Source: Costertonia aggregata
GTDB taxonomy: Bacteria; Bacteroidota; Bacteroidia; Flavobacteriales; Flavobacteriaceae
Direction of reading: 5' to 3'
DNA: 64,000 nt
NCBI RefSeq assembly: GCF_013402795.1
Contig: NZ_CP058595.1
Coordinates: forward strand, 3,574,001-3,638,000
Position 1 is the first letter of the stretch. Each line of letters starts with the position of its first letter. This document shows, in pieces, positions 1-10,639 of the stretch. A model generated the notes under the pieces. It was not told the origin of the DNA, did not search any database, and worked only from the letters and a program-made list of their open reading frames with translations. Made by a program: the position numbers and the translations under genes.

Positions 1-84
1 TTTACCGTAAGTTCTAACCTTGGTTTACCTCCCATTTCTAGAATGGTGACATTTGATGTTCAGGGCAACAACCCATGTCCATAA
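1..84 (+). CDS. 3' end of an unidentified protein (partial)
   Basis: Frame 1 of the plus strand is open from the window edge to a TAA at 82-84 and encodes a 27-residue tail ending in QGNNPCP. It would converge on leuB, whose stop lies 19 bases beyond. The stretch is too short to identify a family, and an open frame this short can arise by chance. It is listed because the other frames here are more interrupted and the spacing fits a gene end. Confidence 0.3.
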   Translation, partial: FTVSSNLGLPPISRMVTFDVQGNNPCP

Positions 85-102
85 TTTATTAAAATAAAAA
101 AA

Positions 103-1158
103 TCAAATATGTAACGCCAGCCAATCTCCGACCTCACTCGTCTTATGGGCTTTGCCATTTTGTGCTAAATCTTCTGTGACAATACCTTCGGTTAGTGATT
201 TGTTGACAACATTGCGAATGGCTTGTGCTTCATCCGTTAAATCAAAGTCCTCGAACATCATAGCCGCCGATAAAACAGTAGCTAAGGGGTTAGCGATATC
301 TTTACCTGCAGCCTGCGGATATGAACCGTGAATTGGTTCGTATAGTTTTGCTTTCTCACCAACTGACGCCGATGGCATTAAACCCATAGATCCTGATATT
401 ACCGATGCTTCATCAGTCAATATATCACCGAATAGATTTTCTGTAATCAAAACATCATATTCGTTGGGCCATTGCACCAACCGCATGGCAACCGCATCTA
501 CAAATTCATAAGAGACTTCGACTTCAGGATAATCTTTTTCCATGGTTTGAACAGTTTCTCGCCATAGCCGAGAGGACTCCAAAACATTGGCCTTATCTAC
601 ACAACACAATCTTTTGGAACGTTTCATGGCAAGTTCAAACCCTTTTTTCGCAATACGTTGTACTTCAGATCTATGATAAGTACAAGTGTCAAATGCGGTT
701 TCACCATTGTTCAGACGCCCCCGTTTCCCAAAATAGATACCTCCTGTAAGTTCACGAAGAAAAACCAAATTTGTTCCTTCAATACGCTCTCTTTTAAGAG
801 GGGATCTATCAATTAATGACGGAAAAGTAAAGGTTGGCCTCACATTGGCGAAGAGACCTAGTTTTTGGCGCATTTTCAAAAGCCCCTGTTCCGGCCGTAC
901 TTTTGCAGAAGGGTCATTATCAAAACGTGGATGCCCAATAGCTCCGAAAAGAACCGCATCGGCATTTACGCATATCTGATGAGTTTCATCAGGATAAGGC
1001 TCCCCAGCAGCATCGATGGCTGCTGCACCTGTTAAAGCAGTGTTCCATGTAATTTCATGTCCAAACTTAAATGCTACGGCGTTGGATACTTTAACCGCTT
1101 GGTCAATTACTTCGGGGCCAATCCCATCTCCGGCCAAAAGGGCTATGTTTAGTTTCAT
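103..1158 (-). CDS. leuB: 3-isopropylmalate dehydrogenase
   Basis: Cytoplasmic enzyme that oxidatively decarboxylates 3-isopropylmalate with NAD+ in leucine synthesis. The 351-aa length is normal for the family. It opens with the nucleotide-binding GDGIGPEV motif (about residues 10-17). Near residue 240 it carries the isocitrate/isopropylmalate dehydrogenase signature NLFGDILTDEASVISGSMGL, followed by LYEPIHGSYPQAAGKDIANP, which also belongs to the family signature. It is the last gene of the minus-strand leuC-leuD-leuA-leuB cluster. The gap of 91 nt after leuA is the largest in the operon, so a separate ribosome entry or processing point is possible. Confidence 0.97.
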   Translation of the reverse strand: MKLNIALLAGDGIGPEVIDQAVKVSNAVAFKFGHEITWNTALTGAAAIDAAGEPYPDETHQICVNADAVLFGAIGHPRFDNDPSAKVRPEQGLLKMRQKLGLFANVRPTFTFPSLIDRSPLKRERIEGTNLVFLRELTGGIYFGKRGRLNNGETAFDTCTYHRSEVQRIAKKGFELAMKRSKRLCCVDKANVLESSRLWRETVQTMEKDYPEVEVSYEFVDAVAMRLVQWPNEYDVLITENLFGDILTDEASVISGSMGLMPSASVGEKAKLYEPIHGSYPQAAGKDIANPLATVLSAAMMFEDFDLTDEAQAIRNVVNKSLTEGIVTEDLAQNGKAHKTSEVGDWLALHI

Positions 1159-1249
1159 GTATTCAGTATTGAAATATTAAATGATAGTGTTGATGTTTAT
1201 TGTTGTGGTTAGGCTTTTATGTTTTGAATAACACACCTATTAATAAATT

Positions 1250-2761
1250 TTAAATTATGTTAAGCATCTTTTCGGTGGCTTTTATTGCAGATACGGTTTG
1301 GTCAGAATCAAGCCCTCTGGACGTAAATTCTTTTTCCTCTTGTTTCCATGTAATAATGGTTTCGCAAAGTGCATCCGAATTGCTTCCAGGAGGTATTCGT
1401 ACTGCATAATCTACCAAATACGGCAATTCAATTTCAAGTGATGCGTATATTTTGCGTAATGCATTCATAAAGGCATCATACTGGCCATCGCCGGAGGCAT
1501 TATCCTCATATATTTTACCATTTACCTCAATGGAAAGTGTGGTAGAGGGTTGCAGGCCTTTAGCGTGTGTCAGTACATAAGACCTTATAAAAACCTTTTG
1601 TTGATAATCCGAATCTAGGACATCGGAAATAATGAAGGGTAAATCATCTTTGGTTACGCGTTCTTTTTTATCGCCCAATTCTATAATTCGTGCCGTGACC
1701 TTCCTTAATTCCGTATCGTTAAGAGTCAATCCCAATTCTTGTAAATTTTTTTGGATATTGGCTTTTCCAGACATTTTACCTAAGGCATATTTACGTTTTC
1801 TTCCAAACCTTTCTGGTAATAAGTTATTAAAGTAAAGATTTTTTTTACTGTCTCCATCTGCATGTATACCAGCAGTTTGTGTAAATACATTGTCCCCAAC
1901 AATAGGCTTGTTTGCAGGAATGCCGAATCCTGTAAACGCAGAGACCAGTTTGCTTACTTTGAACAATGATGATTCATTTACGTTAATTTCCACATCGGGT
2001 AAAAAATCGTTTATTACGGCGACGGCACTTGCCATTGGTGCATTGCCTGCTCGCTCTCCCATACCATTCACAGTAAGATGCAGTCCGTGGCAACCTGCTT
2101 TCACTGCTTCCATAATATTGGAAACACCCAAGTCGTAATCGTTATGCCCATGAAAATCAAAATGTAGGTTGGGGTAGTGTCGAACAATCTCTGATATATA
2201 TTCAAAAGTTTCGGTATACGTGAGTATACCTAATGTATCCGGTAGTAGTATTCGTTTAACGGGTTGATTGGAAAGAAAATCCAAAAACTGAAATACATAT
2301 TCCTTTGAATTTCGCATTCCATTGCTCCAATCCTCTAAGTAAATATTATTGATGATTCCGTTTTTATGGGCCGATGAAAAAATGGATGCTATTTCGGAAA
2401 AGTGCTGCTTGGGTGTTTTTTTAAGTTGGTGTTTTAGATGGTTCATCGAACCTTTGGTCAACAAGTTTTGCGATATGGCCCCAGCTTTTTGCATCCATTT
2501 TAGCGAAACACCGTCATCAACAAAAGTTAATACTTCAACACGTTTCAGATAATCTTTGGATTTGGCCCATTCCGTTATTTTTTGAACAGCTTGCAATTCG
2601 CCTTCGGACACTCGGGCCGAAGCCACCTCGATACGGTCTACTTGTAATTCATCTAACAGTAATTTGGCCAAAGTGAGTTTTTCCGATGCGGAAAAAGACA
2701 CCCCGGATGTTTGTTCCCCATCCCTAAGGGTGGTGTCCATGATTTCCAACTTTCTTTTCAT
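1250..2761 (-). CDS. leuA: 2-isopropylmalate synthase (long form with regulatory domain)
   Basis: Condenses acetyl-CoA with 2-oxoisovalerate, the committed step of leucine synthesis. Residues 9-18 (DTTLRDGEQT) are the hallmark of the DRE-TIM metallolyase family. The FHGHNDYDLGVSN stretch near residue 202 supplies the metal-binding histidines. Roughly residues 365-500 form the LeuA C-terminal allosteric domain, so leucine feedback inhibition is likely. Homocitrate and citramalate synthases share this architecture, and sequence alone does not fully exclude citramalate synthase. The position between leuD (26-nt gap) and leuB strongly favours LeuA. Confidence 0.88.
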   Translation of the reverse strand: MKRKLEIMDTTLRDGEQTSGVSFSASEKLTLAKLLLDELQVDRIEVASARVSEGELQAVQKITEWAKSKDYLKRVEVLTFVDDGVSLKWMQKAGAISQNLLTKGSMNHLKHQLKKTPKQHFSEIASIFSSAHKNGIINNIYLEDWSNGMRNSKEYVFQFLDFLSNQPVKRILLPDTLGILTYTETFEYISEIVRHYPNLHFDFHGHNDYDLGVSNIMEAVKAGCHGLHLTVNGMGERAGNAPMASAVAVINDFLPDVEINVNESSLFKVSKLVSAFTGFGIPANKPIVGDNVFTQTAGIHADGDSKKNLYFNNLLPERFGRKRKYALGKMSGKANIQKNLQELGLTLNDTELRKVTARIIELGDKKERVTKDDLPFIISDVLDSDYQQKVFIRSYVLTHAKGLQPSTTLSIEVNGKIYEDNASGDGQYDAFMNALRKIYASLEIELPYLVDYAVRIPPGSNSDALCETIITWKQEEKEFTSRGLDSDQTVSAIKATEKMLNII

Positions 2762-2787
2762 GCCATGCTCGTTAACGGGAAATCAGA

Positions 2788-3384
2788 CTATAAAGGTGTG
2801 TTCTGCGCAAAAGTTTCAATATCCTTTTTAATATTCAATAGATAATCAATATCGTCAAACCCATTCAACATGTTATTTTTTTTATAATAATTAATGTCAA
2901 AAGATTCACTTTCGCCCGTGGACAATAAAGTGACTTTTTGCTGGGGTAAATCTACTTTAAGCTCCGTTTTTGGGTCCAAATCCATGGCATCAAATATTTT
3001 TTGAAGAAAGTCCGCACTTACCTGAACAGGTAAAACCCCTATATTTAAACAATTGCCCCTAAAAATATCGGCAAAAAAGCTGGAAATAACACATCTGAAG
3101 CCATAATCGTAAACGGCCCATGCGGCATGTTCGCGTGATGAACCCGAGCCAAAATTCTTGCCCCCTACTAAAATTTTACCTGAGTATTTTGGGTCATTAA
3201 GAACAAAATCGGTTTTTGGAGTGTTATCTTGGTTATATCTCCAATCACGAAAAAGGTTGTTGCCAAAACCTTTTCGTTCCGTAGCTTTTAAGAATCGCGC
3301 AGGAATAATCTGATCTGTATCCACATTTTCTATTGGCAGGGGAACTGCAGATGATGTAAGTATATTGAATTTATCGTATGCCAT
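2788..3384 (-). CDS. leuD: 3-isopropylmalate dehydratase small subunit
   Basis: Small subunit of isopropylmalate isomerase, the swivelling aconitase-C domain that pairs with LeuC. The 198-aa length is typical. Recognisable elements are NVDTDQIIPARFLK near residue 20 and GGKNFGSGSSREHAAWA near residue 73, the substrate-contacting loop of the family. It starts 37 nt after leuC ends and stops 26 nt before leuA, consistent with one transcript. Confidence 0.97.
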   Translation of the reverse strand: MAYDKFNILTSSAVPLPIENVDTDQIIPARFLKATERKGFGNNLFRDWRYNQDNTPKTDFVLNDPKYSGKILVGGKNFGSGSSREHAAWAVYDYGFRCVISSFFADIFRGNCLNIGVLPVQVSADFLQKIFDAMDLDPKTELKVDLPQQKVTLLSTGESESFDINYYKKNNMLNGFDDIDYLLNIKKDIETFAQNTPL

Positions 3385-3421
3385 TTTGTGTTCTTGGTGA
3401 TTAGTACTTCGTGTGTTGAAT

Positions 3422-4837
3422 TTAAGCCAATTCTTTTTCCATCAATTCACGTGGATCCGTAACCTTGCCGGTAACCGCTGCAGCTGCTGCGACCAAAGGA
3501 CTGGCAAGTAGCGTTCTTGAACCTGGCCCTTGGCGTCCTTCAAAGTTTCGGTTTGATGTGCTTACCGCTAGTTTTCCGGCAGGAATCTTATCTTCGTTCA
3601 TCGCTAAACAGGCCGAGCAGCCTGGTTCGCGAAGTTCAAAACCGGCTTCGGTCAAAATATCAAAAATACCTTCCTCTTTAATGGCAGCTTCTACTTTATG
3701 TGAACCTGGAACCAACCATGCCGTAACATTATCGGCTTTTTGCCTTCCCTTTACTATGGAGGCAAAAGCTCTAAAATCTTCTATTCGGCCATTGGTACAG
3801 CTGCCAAGAAAAACAAAGTCAATGGGTTTGCCTATCATGGAATCCCCTTCGTCAAAGGCCATATACTGTAAAGATTTTTTGTAGGTTGATGCGCCTCCTT
3901 GGACCATATCAGCAGTGGGTATGTCATTTTTTATGCTCATTCCCATACCGGGATTGGTGCCGTAGGTAATCATAGGCTCGATCAACGCCCCATCAAAGGT
4001 CAGTTCTTTATCAAAAACGGCATCTTCATCCGTATACAAGGTCTGCCAGTAGTCCATCGCTTTGTCCCAATCAGCTCCTTTAGGGGTGAATTCCCTGCCT
4101 TTTATGTAATGGAATGTTGTTTCGTCCGGAGCTATCATACCGCCACGGGCACCCATTTCTATACTCAAATTACAAACGGTCATACGACCTTCCATGGTCA
4201 TATTCTTGAAAACATCACCTGCATATTCCACAAAATAGCCAGTGGCTCCCGATGTGGTCAATTGGGAGATGATAAAGAGTGCAACATCTTTTGGCGTAAC
4301 CCCAAACTGAAGTTCCCCTGTTATATTGATACGCATTCTTTTTGGTTTTGGCTGCATGATACATTGCGTTGCAAGAACCATTTCTACTTCTGATGTTCCT
4401 ATGCCGAAGGCAATTGCTCCGAAAGCTCCGTGAGTAGAGGTGTGAGAGTCTCCACAAACAATGGTGGCACCGGGCAACGTAATACCATACTCAGGCCCAA
4501 CAACGTGAACGATACCGTTTTTTTCATGGCCCAGCCCCCAGTACGAGATACCGTGTTCGTTCGCGTTTTCCTCTAACATTTTCAATTGGTTGGCAGATAA
4601 AGGGTCTTGAACCGGTAAGTGCTGGTTGATTGTAGGTGTATTGTGATCTGCCGTAGCAAAAGTGCGTTGATTGTACAATACGCCTATACCTCTATTTTTA
4701 AGTCCGAGAAAAGCTACGGGACTGGTCACTTCGTGAATCATGTGCCTATCTATGAACAACACATCTGGTCCATTTTCAATTTGATGTACAACGTGTGAAT
4801 CCCATACCTTATCGAACAAAGTTTTTGTCGTGCTCAT
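3422..4837 (-). CDS. leuC: 3-isopropylmalate dehydratase large subunit
   Basis: Large [4Fe-4S] subunit of isopropylmalate isomerase. The 471 aa match the family length. The cluster cysteines are visible in [14 protein letters not shown] (near 347) and [13 protein letters not shown] (two cysteines near 407 and 410). [14 protein letters not shown] near residue 130 is an aconitase-family signature. It is the first gene of the leu operon, and a TAnnTTTG-type element lies just upstream on the minus strand at 4859-4866. Confidence 0.98.
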   Translation of the reverse strand: MSTTKTLFDKVWDSHVVHQIENGPDVLFIDRHMIHEVTSPVAFLGLKNRGIGVLYNQRTFATADHNTPTINQHLPVQDPLSANQLKMLEENANEHGISYWGLGHEKNGIVHVVGPEYGITLPGATIVCGDSHTSTHGAFGAIAFGIGTSEVEMVLATQCIMQPKPKRMRINITGELQFGVTPKDVALFIISQLTTSGATGYFVEYAGDVFKNMTMEGRMTVCNLSIEMGARGGMIAPDETTFHYIKGREFTPKGADWDKAMDYWQTLYTDEDAVFDKELTFDGALIEPMITYGTNPGMGMSIKNDIPTADMVQGGASTYKKSLQYMAFDEGDSMIGKPIDFVFLGSCTNGRIEDFRAFASIVKGRQKADNVTAWLVPGSHKVEAAIKEEGIFDILTEAGFELREPGCSACLAMNEDKIPAGKLAVSTSNRNFEGRQGPGSRTLLASPLVAAAAAVTGKVTDPRELMEKELA

Positions 4838-4858
4838 AGTCTAATTAATCTAAGTGTA

Positions 4859-4866
4859 CAAAACTA
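4859..4866 (-). promoter_or_regulatory. Putative -7 element of the leu operon promoter
   Basis: Read on the minus strand this is TAGTTTTG, a match to the Bacteroidota -7 consensus TAnnTTTG. It lies 22 nt from the leuC start codon, which would leave a leader of about 15 nt. I do not see a good TTTG -33 element at the expected distance, so the call is tentative. Confidence 0.3.
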
Positions 4867-5015
4867 AGGAAAGTAACTGTTTTAGGAAATTATTGGGCTT
4901 TTAAATTACGATGTTCAAAGAGTGGATATAACTTTTGCAGGTTTTGGATATTTTGAGAGGTGGTTTTCTTTGAAAGAATATTTTTTTTATTTCTTTGTGC
5001 TTAATCTATCAATAC

Positions 5016-6233
5016 ATGAAAAAACTAGTCCTTCTGCTATCAGCCATAATAATAGTTTCTTGTAGTTCAGATTCTGCTGAACCTAAAATTAACAATCAGC
5101 CTGATGACGAGGAAATAGCCGAAGAGGAAAATGAAGAAGAGAAAATATCATTTGATATCTCAATATTTACTTTAACTAATGGTATTACCAAAGAGTTCGA
5201 GATATTAAAAGGTGAGTTGATTAATAGTGAGAATCCACGAAACTTAACAGAAATCATGAACCTACCAGAATACTATAGAATCAAAGTAGAAGGTTCAGAA
5301 TTAATTATATGGGATTTTCTAAATCGACATGTCTGGAACTATAATGCGATGACAAAAGAGGAAGAAATTTTTTCAGAATATTTTGATCTAGGAGAAGATA
5401 TTCGTAATCCATGCCCTGTCCCAACAGACGAAAAAATAATAACATTCTTCTCAAATGAAGATGATCCAATAGTAGGTGAACAGTTTCAGGCAGAAATCTA
5501 TGATATCAATTTAGATGAAAGATTTAATATTGAATTACCATTCAATTCTTCAAATTGTAAATCAAAAGATAAAATTGCCAATAACAATATTTTATTGTAT
5601 TTATTTAGTGAAGAGTTAGATAATTTTTGGGGAATCATAGATGTTGAAAAAAAAGAATTTGTTGATCGTGTTCCTCTTTTAGATACCAGTTCGTCCTTCG
5701 CTCTTGACGAGCGAAAAATCATTTTTTTTGTGGGTGTTGGCTCAGATGATTGGGCATTCCGGATATATGATATTGACGCAAAAGATTATATTCAAACAAC
5801 TACAATTTTTGATTCCCCCAATTCTTCTAATACTGAAATTTGGAATCTCAGTTTATCAACATATTGGAATAGGGCACAGATCGTGAACGATAAGATGTTG
5901 TTTCTTAATTTTCCTTCAGGTCGTAGCATCATACCATTCGGCAATATTGATCAAACATTGGGTCCTGCAATTTTAGATTTACAAAGCGGAGAATTAAGAA
6001 CTTTTTCAGCACAAAAAATGTATGAAGAATATTTTGATTTAGACCTTGGCCGACTAAATTTGGCACCTATACATACTGAGATAGATTTAGAATCTGAAAT
6101 CATAATTATAACTTATAATGATCATACTTATGAAGCTTCACCTTACGGGGTTCTCTTTTTTGATTTTGAGTTGAATCTCATAAAAAATATTGAACTAGGT
6201 AATGAAAAGCCTATTGAAATGATAAAATACTGA
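5016..6233 (+). CDS. Hypothetical lipoprotein
   Basis: I do not recognise a family. From the ATG at 5016 the 405-aa product starts MKKLVLLLSAIIIVSCSSDS, a clear signal peptide with an IVSC lipobox, so it is exported and lipidated. The frame is open 21 nt further upstream to a TTG, but the signal peptide fixes the start at 5016. After the cysteine comes an acidic Glu/Asp-rich linker of about 30 residues, then about 350 residues of beta-rich sequence with recurring 'EIYDINLDE', 'RIYDIDAKD' and 'AILDLQSGE' phrases. These spaced echoes suggest a beta-propeller-like fold; that is inference. It stands alone, divergent from leuC and convergent with recG. Confidence 0.75.
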   Translation: MKKLVLLLSAIIIVSCSSDSAEPKINNQPDDEEIAEEENEEEKISFDISIFTLTNGITKEFEILKGELINSENPRNLTEIMNLPEYYRIKVEGSELIIWDFLNRHVWNYNAMTKEEEIFSEYFDLGEDIRNPCPVPTDEKIITFFSNEDDPIVGEQFQAEIYDINLDERFNIELPFNSSNCKSKDKIANNNILLYLFSEELDNFWGIIDVEKKEFVDRVPLLDTSSSFALDERKIIFFVGVGSDDWAFRIYDIDAKDYIQTTTIFDSPNSSNTEIWNLSLSTYWNRAQIVNDKMLFLNFPSGRSIIPFGNIDQTLGPAILDLQSGELRTFSAQKMYEEYFDLDLGRLNLAPIHTEIDLESEIIIITYNDHTYEASPYGVLFFDFELNLIKNIELGNEKPIEMIKY

Positions 6234-6349
6234 GTTCGTCGACTTTAATTACTAATTTCTTGAATTGTAATGTTTTTTGTTTGGAGTAATTACTTTGGCT
6301 TTCTTAAAAAAGGAGAGTTATTCTACTGTTCCTATAGCTATCTTATAAT

Positions 6350-8455
6350 TTAACTGATATAATTCCAAATATTCTTATATTTCACAAGTTGTGCATAAGC
6401 ATGACGAACGACTAAGTTTTCTGGTTTTTCTAATGAAGGGTCATCTTTTAAAAGTTGTAGGGCATAATATCGGGCAGTCTTTAAAATATCATTATCCTTA
6501 ACAATATCAGCGATTTTTAGGTTGAGGGTTCCACTTTGCTGTGTACCCATAATGTCACCTGGTCCACGTAATTTCAAATCGACCTCTGCTATTTCAAAAC
6601 CGTCATTGGTACGTACCATGGTTTCCAATCGGGTCTTGGCCTCGGAAGATAGTTTGTGGCTTGTCATAAGAATACAAAAGCTTTGGTCTGCACCACGGCC
6701 CACACGGCCTCTAAGTTGATGTAGTTGTGAAAGGCCAAAGCGCTCAGCACTTTCGACTATCATAACCGAGGCATTGGGTACGTTTACACCAACTTCAATT
6801 ACGGTAGTGGCGACCATGATTTGGGTTTCTCCCTTTACAAAACGTTCCATCTCATGATCTTTATCAGCTGGTTTCATTTGGCCATGTACAATGGATATCT
6901 GAAATTGAGGTTGGGGAAAATCACGTGCAATGCTTTCGTAACCATCCATCAAATCTTTATAGTCCAAAGCCTCGGATTCTTTTATAAGCGGATAAACGAT
7001 GTAAACTTGTCGCCCTTTTTTTATTTCATCGCGTAAAAACTGAAACACCTTCAGTCGGTTAGCATCATATCTATGTACTGTTTTGATAGGCTTTCGTCCA
7101 GGGGGGAGTTCATCGATCACCGAAATATCCAAATCACCGTAGAGGCTCATGGCCAAAGTTCTAGGTATGGGCGTTGCGGTCATCACCAAGATGTGAGGCG
7201 GAATTTGGTTTTTATGCCATAATTTTGAACGCTGGGCCACTCCGAACCTATGTTGTTCGTCAATAATGGCCAACCCTAGGTTTTTGAACTGTACTTTATC
7301 TTCCAAAACGGCGTGGGTACCTATCAAAATATGAAGTCCACCACTTTGTAATTGCTCATGAATAGGTTTTCGAGCAGATTTCTTTACGGATCCCGTTAAG
7401 AGTTCACAAGTAACACCTACGCCTTTTAAAAGGTCTTTGATGCCGTTATAGTGCTGATTGGCAAGAATTTCTGTAGGTGCCATTAAACAAGCTTGAAAAC
7501 CATTATCAATGGCCAGCAGCATGGTCATAACGGCGACAATGGTTTTGCCCGAACCTACATCACCCTGTAACAATCGGTTCATTTGGGCATTGCTCCCTAA
7601 ATCGTACCGAATTTCTTTAATGACCCGCTTTTGTGCTCCGGTAAGTTCAAAAGGCAGATGGCTGGTATAAAATGTATTGAACAAATTACCGACTTGGTCA
7701 AAGCAAAAACCCTTGATTTTTTTTTTGTGCAGCATGTTTTTGGCAATCAGCTGCATTTGAATGTAAAAAAGCTCCTCAAATTTTAATCGGAACTGCGCCT
7801 TAGCCAACAATTCCTGACTTTTGGGAAAGTGAATATTATAAAGAGCTTCGCTTTTAGGCATCAGCTTTAGCTCATACAACAACTTGTCCGAGAGGGTTTC
7901 TGAGAACCTGCCTTTTGTTTCCAAAAAAAGTTGCTGCATCAACTTATTGATGACTCTATTGGTAATGCCTTTATTGCTAAGTTTTTCTGTGGATGGGTAT
8001 ACAGGCTGCATATGCAATTTCAGTCCCTTTTCATGTTCGGATAATAGCTCCATTTCGGGGTGCGGCATAGAAAATATACCATTGAACCAATTACACTTGC
8101 CAAAAACCACATAGGGCGTATTTAGTTTTAGGTTTTCACGAATCCATTTTTGCCCTCTGAACCATACAAGTTCCATTTCCCCGGTTTCGTCTTTGAATTT
8201 TGCAACCAAACGTTTTCCCTTTTTTTGCTCAATGGTTTTGATATGGATAATTTTTCCGACAACCTGAACATCCGCATTGCTACGTTGTAACTGTCCTATT
8301 GTATAATATTGGGTTTTGTCAATATATCTGTTCGGGAAAAGATTGATAAGATCTTGATATGTATGAATCCCTAATTCTGATTGCAGGGTTTCGGCCCTGT
8401 TTGGGCCTACACCTTTTAGATAGGCAATAGGAGTTTGAAGAAAACCGGGATTCAT
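6350..8455 (-). CDS. recG: ATP-dependent DNA helicase RecG
   Basis: Branch-migrating helicase that remodels stalled replication forks and Holliday junctions. The 701-aa protein has the N-terminal wedge/OB fold (about 60-150), then superfamily 2 helicase motifs: Walker A GDVGSGKT at 298-305, DEQH at 399-402, TATPIPRTLA at 426-435, and QLRGRVGRG near residue 590. The FGVAQR sequence just after DEQH is typical of RecG. It is divergent from the M1 peptidase gene with a 78-bp shared upstream region. Confidence 0.97.
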   Translation of the reverse strand: MNPGFLQTPIAYLKGVGPNRAETLQSELGIHTYQDLINLFPNRYIDKTQYYTIGQLQRSNADVQVVGKIIHIKTIEQKKGKRLVAKFKDETGEMELVWFRGQKWIRENLKLNTPYVVFGKCNWFNGIFSMPHPEMELLSEHEKGLKLHMQPVYPSTEKLSNKGITNRVINKLMQQLFLETKGRFSETLSDKLLYELKLMPKSEALYNIHFPKSQELLAKAQFRLKFEELFYIQMQLIAKNMLHKKKIKGFCFDQVGNLFNTFYTSHLPFELTGAQKRVIKEIRYDLGSNAQMNRLLQGDVGSGKTIVAVMTMLLAIDNGFQACLMAPTEILANQHYNGIKDLLKGVGVTCELLTGSVKKSARKPIHEQLQSGGLHILIGTHAVLEDKVQFKNLGLAIIDEQHRFGVAQRSKLWHKNQIPPHILVMTATPIPRTLAMSLYGDLDISVIDELPPGRKPIKTVHRYDANRLKVFQFLRDEIKKGRQVYIVYPLIKESEALDYKDLMDGYESIARDFPQPQFQISIVHGQMKPADKDHEMERFVKGETQIMVATTVIEVGVNVPNASVMIVESAERFGLSQLHQLRGRVGRGADQSFCILMTSHKLSSEAKTRLETMVRTNDGFEIAEVDLKLRGPGDIMGTQQSGTLNLKIADIVKDNDILKTARYYALQLLKDDPSLEKPENLVVRHAYAQLVKYKNIWNYIS

Positions 8456-8533
8456 TTGACTAAATTAGGGCTTAGCCCTAACCGGAACAAACTAAAACGC
8501 TAAATTTGGTTCAGCTTTTGTAATATTTAAAAT

Positions 8534-10639
8534 ATGAGCAAACTTCTAATTTTTCTTTTCTTGATGGGATGGTCGGTTCACGCACAACATCAGGATAAGG
8601 TTGATTTCATTAACGCCCAAGTGGAAATTTCCCCATTACCTGCGGAAAGGAAAATATATGGCACTGTTCAATATAGGTTTGATGTTCTCGAAAAAGTTGA
8701 TTCTGTATTTTTTGATGCCAAGAACATCAACGTTATTTTGGTAAAGCTAGACAGCAAAAAAATAAGCTTTAAAAATGATGGCAAAAGAATCTCCATTCAT
8801 AAAAAATTCAAAAAAGATAGAACATATACGGTAAGCCTTCAATATTCATGTATTCCAAAGCAAACGGTTTATTTTTTAGGTTGGGACGACACTATTGCGG
8901 GCAATGAGCAAATATGGACACAAGGCCAAGGAAAATATACGAGCCATTGGCTGCCCAGTTTTGATGATATGCGGGAAAAAGTTGAATTTGATTTGAAAAT
9001 CACCTTTAAATCTGATTATGAAGTGATTGCAAATGGAAATTTAGTAAATAATGGTTTGTGGTTGAATTCGGTAAATGAAAATGAATGGATATACGACATG
9101 CAAAAACCAATGAGCAGTTACCTATTGGCCTTTGCCGTTGGCGAGTATGACAAACAAGTTTTAAAATCCAAAAGTGGAATTCCCATTGAAAACTATTTTT
9201 ATCCTGGGGACAGTTTAAGGGTAGAACCCACCTACCGCTATACAAAACAAATCTTTGATTTTTTGGAAACCGAAATAGGAGTTCCCTATCCTTGGCAGAA
9301 CTATAAACAGGTTCCGGTTCATGATTTTCTATATGCCGGTATGGAAAATACCACGGCCACTATTTTCTCAGATGGTTATGTAATAGATTCAACTGCATTT
9401 GTAGATAAAAATTATGTAAACGTCAATGCTCACGAACTTGCCCACCAATGGTTTGGGAATTTGGTGACTGAAAAGGATGGTGACCACCATTGGCTACATG
9501 AAGGTTTCGCCACATATTATGCCTATTTGGCCGAAAAAGAGATTTTTGGTAACGACCATTTTTACTGGAAACTATATAAATCGGCCGTACAGCTTAAAAA
9601 CGAAGCTGAAAAAGGCAACGGACAGCGTTTGACGGATCCAAAAGCCAGTAGTTTGATTTTTTATGAGAAAGGGGCATTGGCCCTGTTTATGTTGAGAGAC
9701 TTGATAGGGGAAGCTAATTTTAAAACAGGAATCAAAAACTACCTTAAAAAACATCAATTTGATAGTGTCGCCATCTTGGACTTCTTAGTAGAAATGGAAC
9801 AAACTAGTGGAATAAGTTTGTCCGATTACAAAAATGAATGGCTTGAAAATACGGGACTTCCCTTTGAAAATATAAAAACCGTATTGGGAAAGTCTTCCGA
9901 ATCTTTACGGACATTGTTCGAAATGGAAAATGAATTTGAAGGCCTACAAAGCGATGATTTGGATTATGGTTATTATTGGGATAAAACCAATTCCGTACAC
10001 CTAAAAAAATATATTGTTGAACAACATCATAATATATTGCCCGATTCAGTTTTGAATAGTACGTTTGCTTCGGATACGATTCCGATAAGACAGGCATTGG
10101 CTACTTCACTTTTTGGGATGTCCCGCACACGGCCATTGACAGACACACTCAGACTACAATTTGAAACATTGCTAAACGATAAAAGCTATGTGACCATTGA
10201 AAACGCTTTGGTAAAACTGTGGATGAACTTCCCAGGAAATAGGGTCGATTACCTAAACAGAACAAAAGGCTGCATTGGTTTGCCCAATAAAAACATACGC
10301 CTGTTATGGTTGGCTTTGGCCATATTGACCGATGATTTTGAGACAAAAAAAACACAGGACTATTTCTTGGAGCTAAGTGGTTACACCGCCTCAAAGCATA
10401 GCTGGGAAACCCGAATGACCGCTTTTAGCTATTTAAAGGATGCTGCTGGTCTTAATGATACGGCACTGTTGAATTTGCTGCAATCTAGCGGTCACCATAG
10501 TTGGCAGTTCAAGAAATTTACCAGAAATTTATTGGATGAATTACTGAAAGATGACGACTACACTTTGAGAATTGAAAAACTTTCCCAAAAATTAAAAGGG
10601 GAGGAGCTACGTTATATCAATGGTAAATTAAACAAATAA
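8534..10639 (+). CDS. M1 family zinc metallopeptidase (aminopeptidase N-like), exported
   Basis: The 701-aa protein begins with a signal peptide (MSKLLIFLFLMGWSVHAQ), placing it in the periplasm or at the surface. It has the M1 layout: a beta-sandwich N-domain, the exopeptidase loop variant YAGMENTT near residue 267, the zinc motif HELAHQWFG (histidines 300 and 304, catalytic E301) and the third ligand E323 in WLHEGFATYY. All catalytic residues are present, so it should be active. A helical C-terminal region follows. The stop overlaps the next start (TAATG), implying translational coupling to the patatin-like protein. A TAAATTTG element at 8501-8508 could be its -7 box, but no clear -33 box is seen. 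Confidence 0.93.
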   Translation: MSKLLIFLFLMGWSVHAQHQDKVDFINAQVEISPLPAERKIYGTVQYRFDVLEKVDSVFFDAKNINVILVKLDSKKISFKNDGKRISIHKKFKKDRTYTVSLQYSCIPKQTVYFLGWDDTIAGNEQIWTQGQGKYTSHWLPSFDDMREKVEFDLKITFKSDYEVIANGNLVNNGLWLNSVNENEWIYDMQKPMSSYLLAFAVGEYDKQVLKSKSGIPIENYFYPGDSLRVEPTYRYTKQIFDFLETEIGVPYPWQNYKQVPVHDFLYAGMENTTATIFSDGYVIDSTAFVDKNYVNVNAHELAHQWFGNLVTEKDGDHHWLHEGFATYYAYLAEKEIFGNDHFYWKLYKSAVQLKNEAEKGNGQRLTDPKASSLIFYEKGALALFMLRDLIGEANFKTGIKNYLKKHQFDSVAILDFLVEMEQTSGISLSDYKNEWLENTGLPFENIKTVLGKSSESLRTLFEMENEFEGLQSDDLDYGYYWDKTNSVHLKKYIVEQHHNILPDSVLNSTFASDTIPIRQALATSLFGMSRTRPLTDTLRLQFETLLNDKSYVTIENALVKLWMNFPGNRVDYLNRTKGCIGLPNKNIRLLWLALAILTDDFETKKTQDYFLELSGYTASKHSWETRMTAFSYLKDAAGLNDTALLNLLQSSGHHSWQFKKFTRNLLDELLKDDDYTLRIEKLSQKLKGEELRYINGKLNK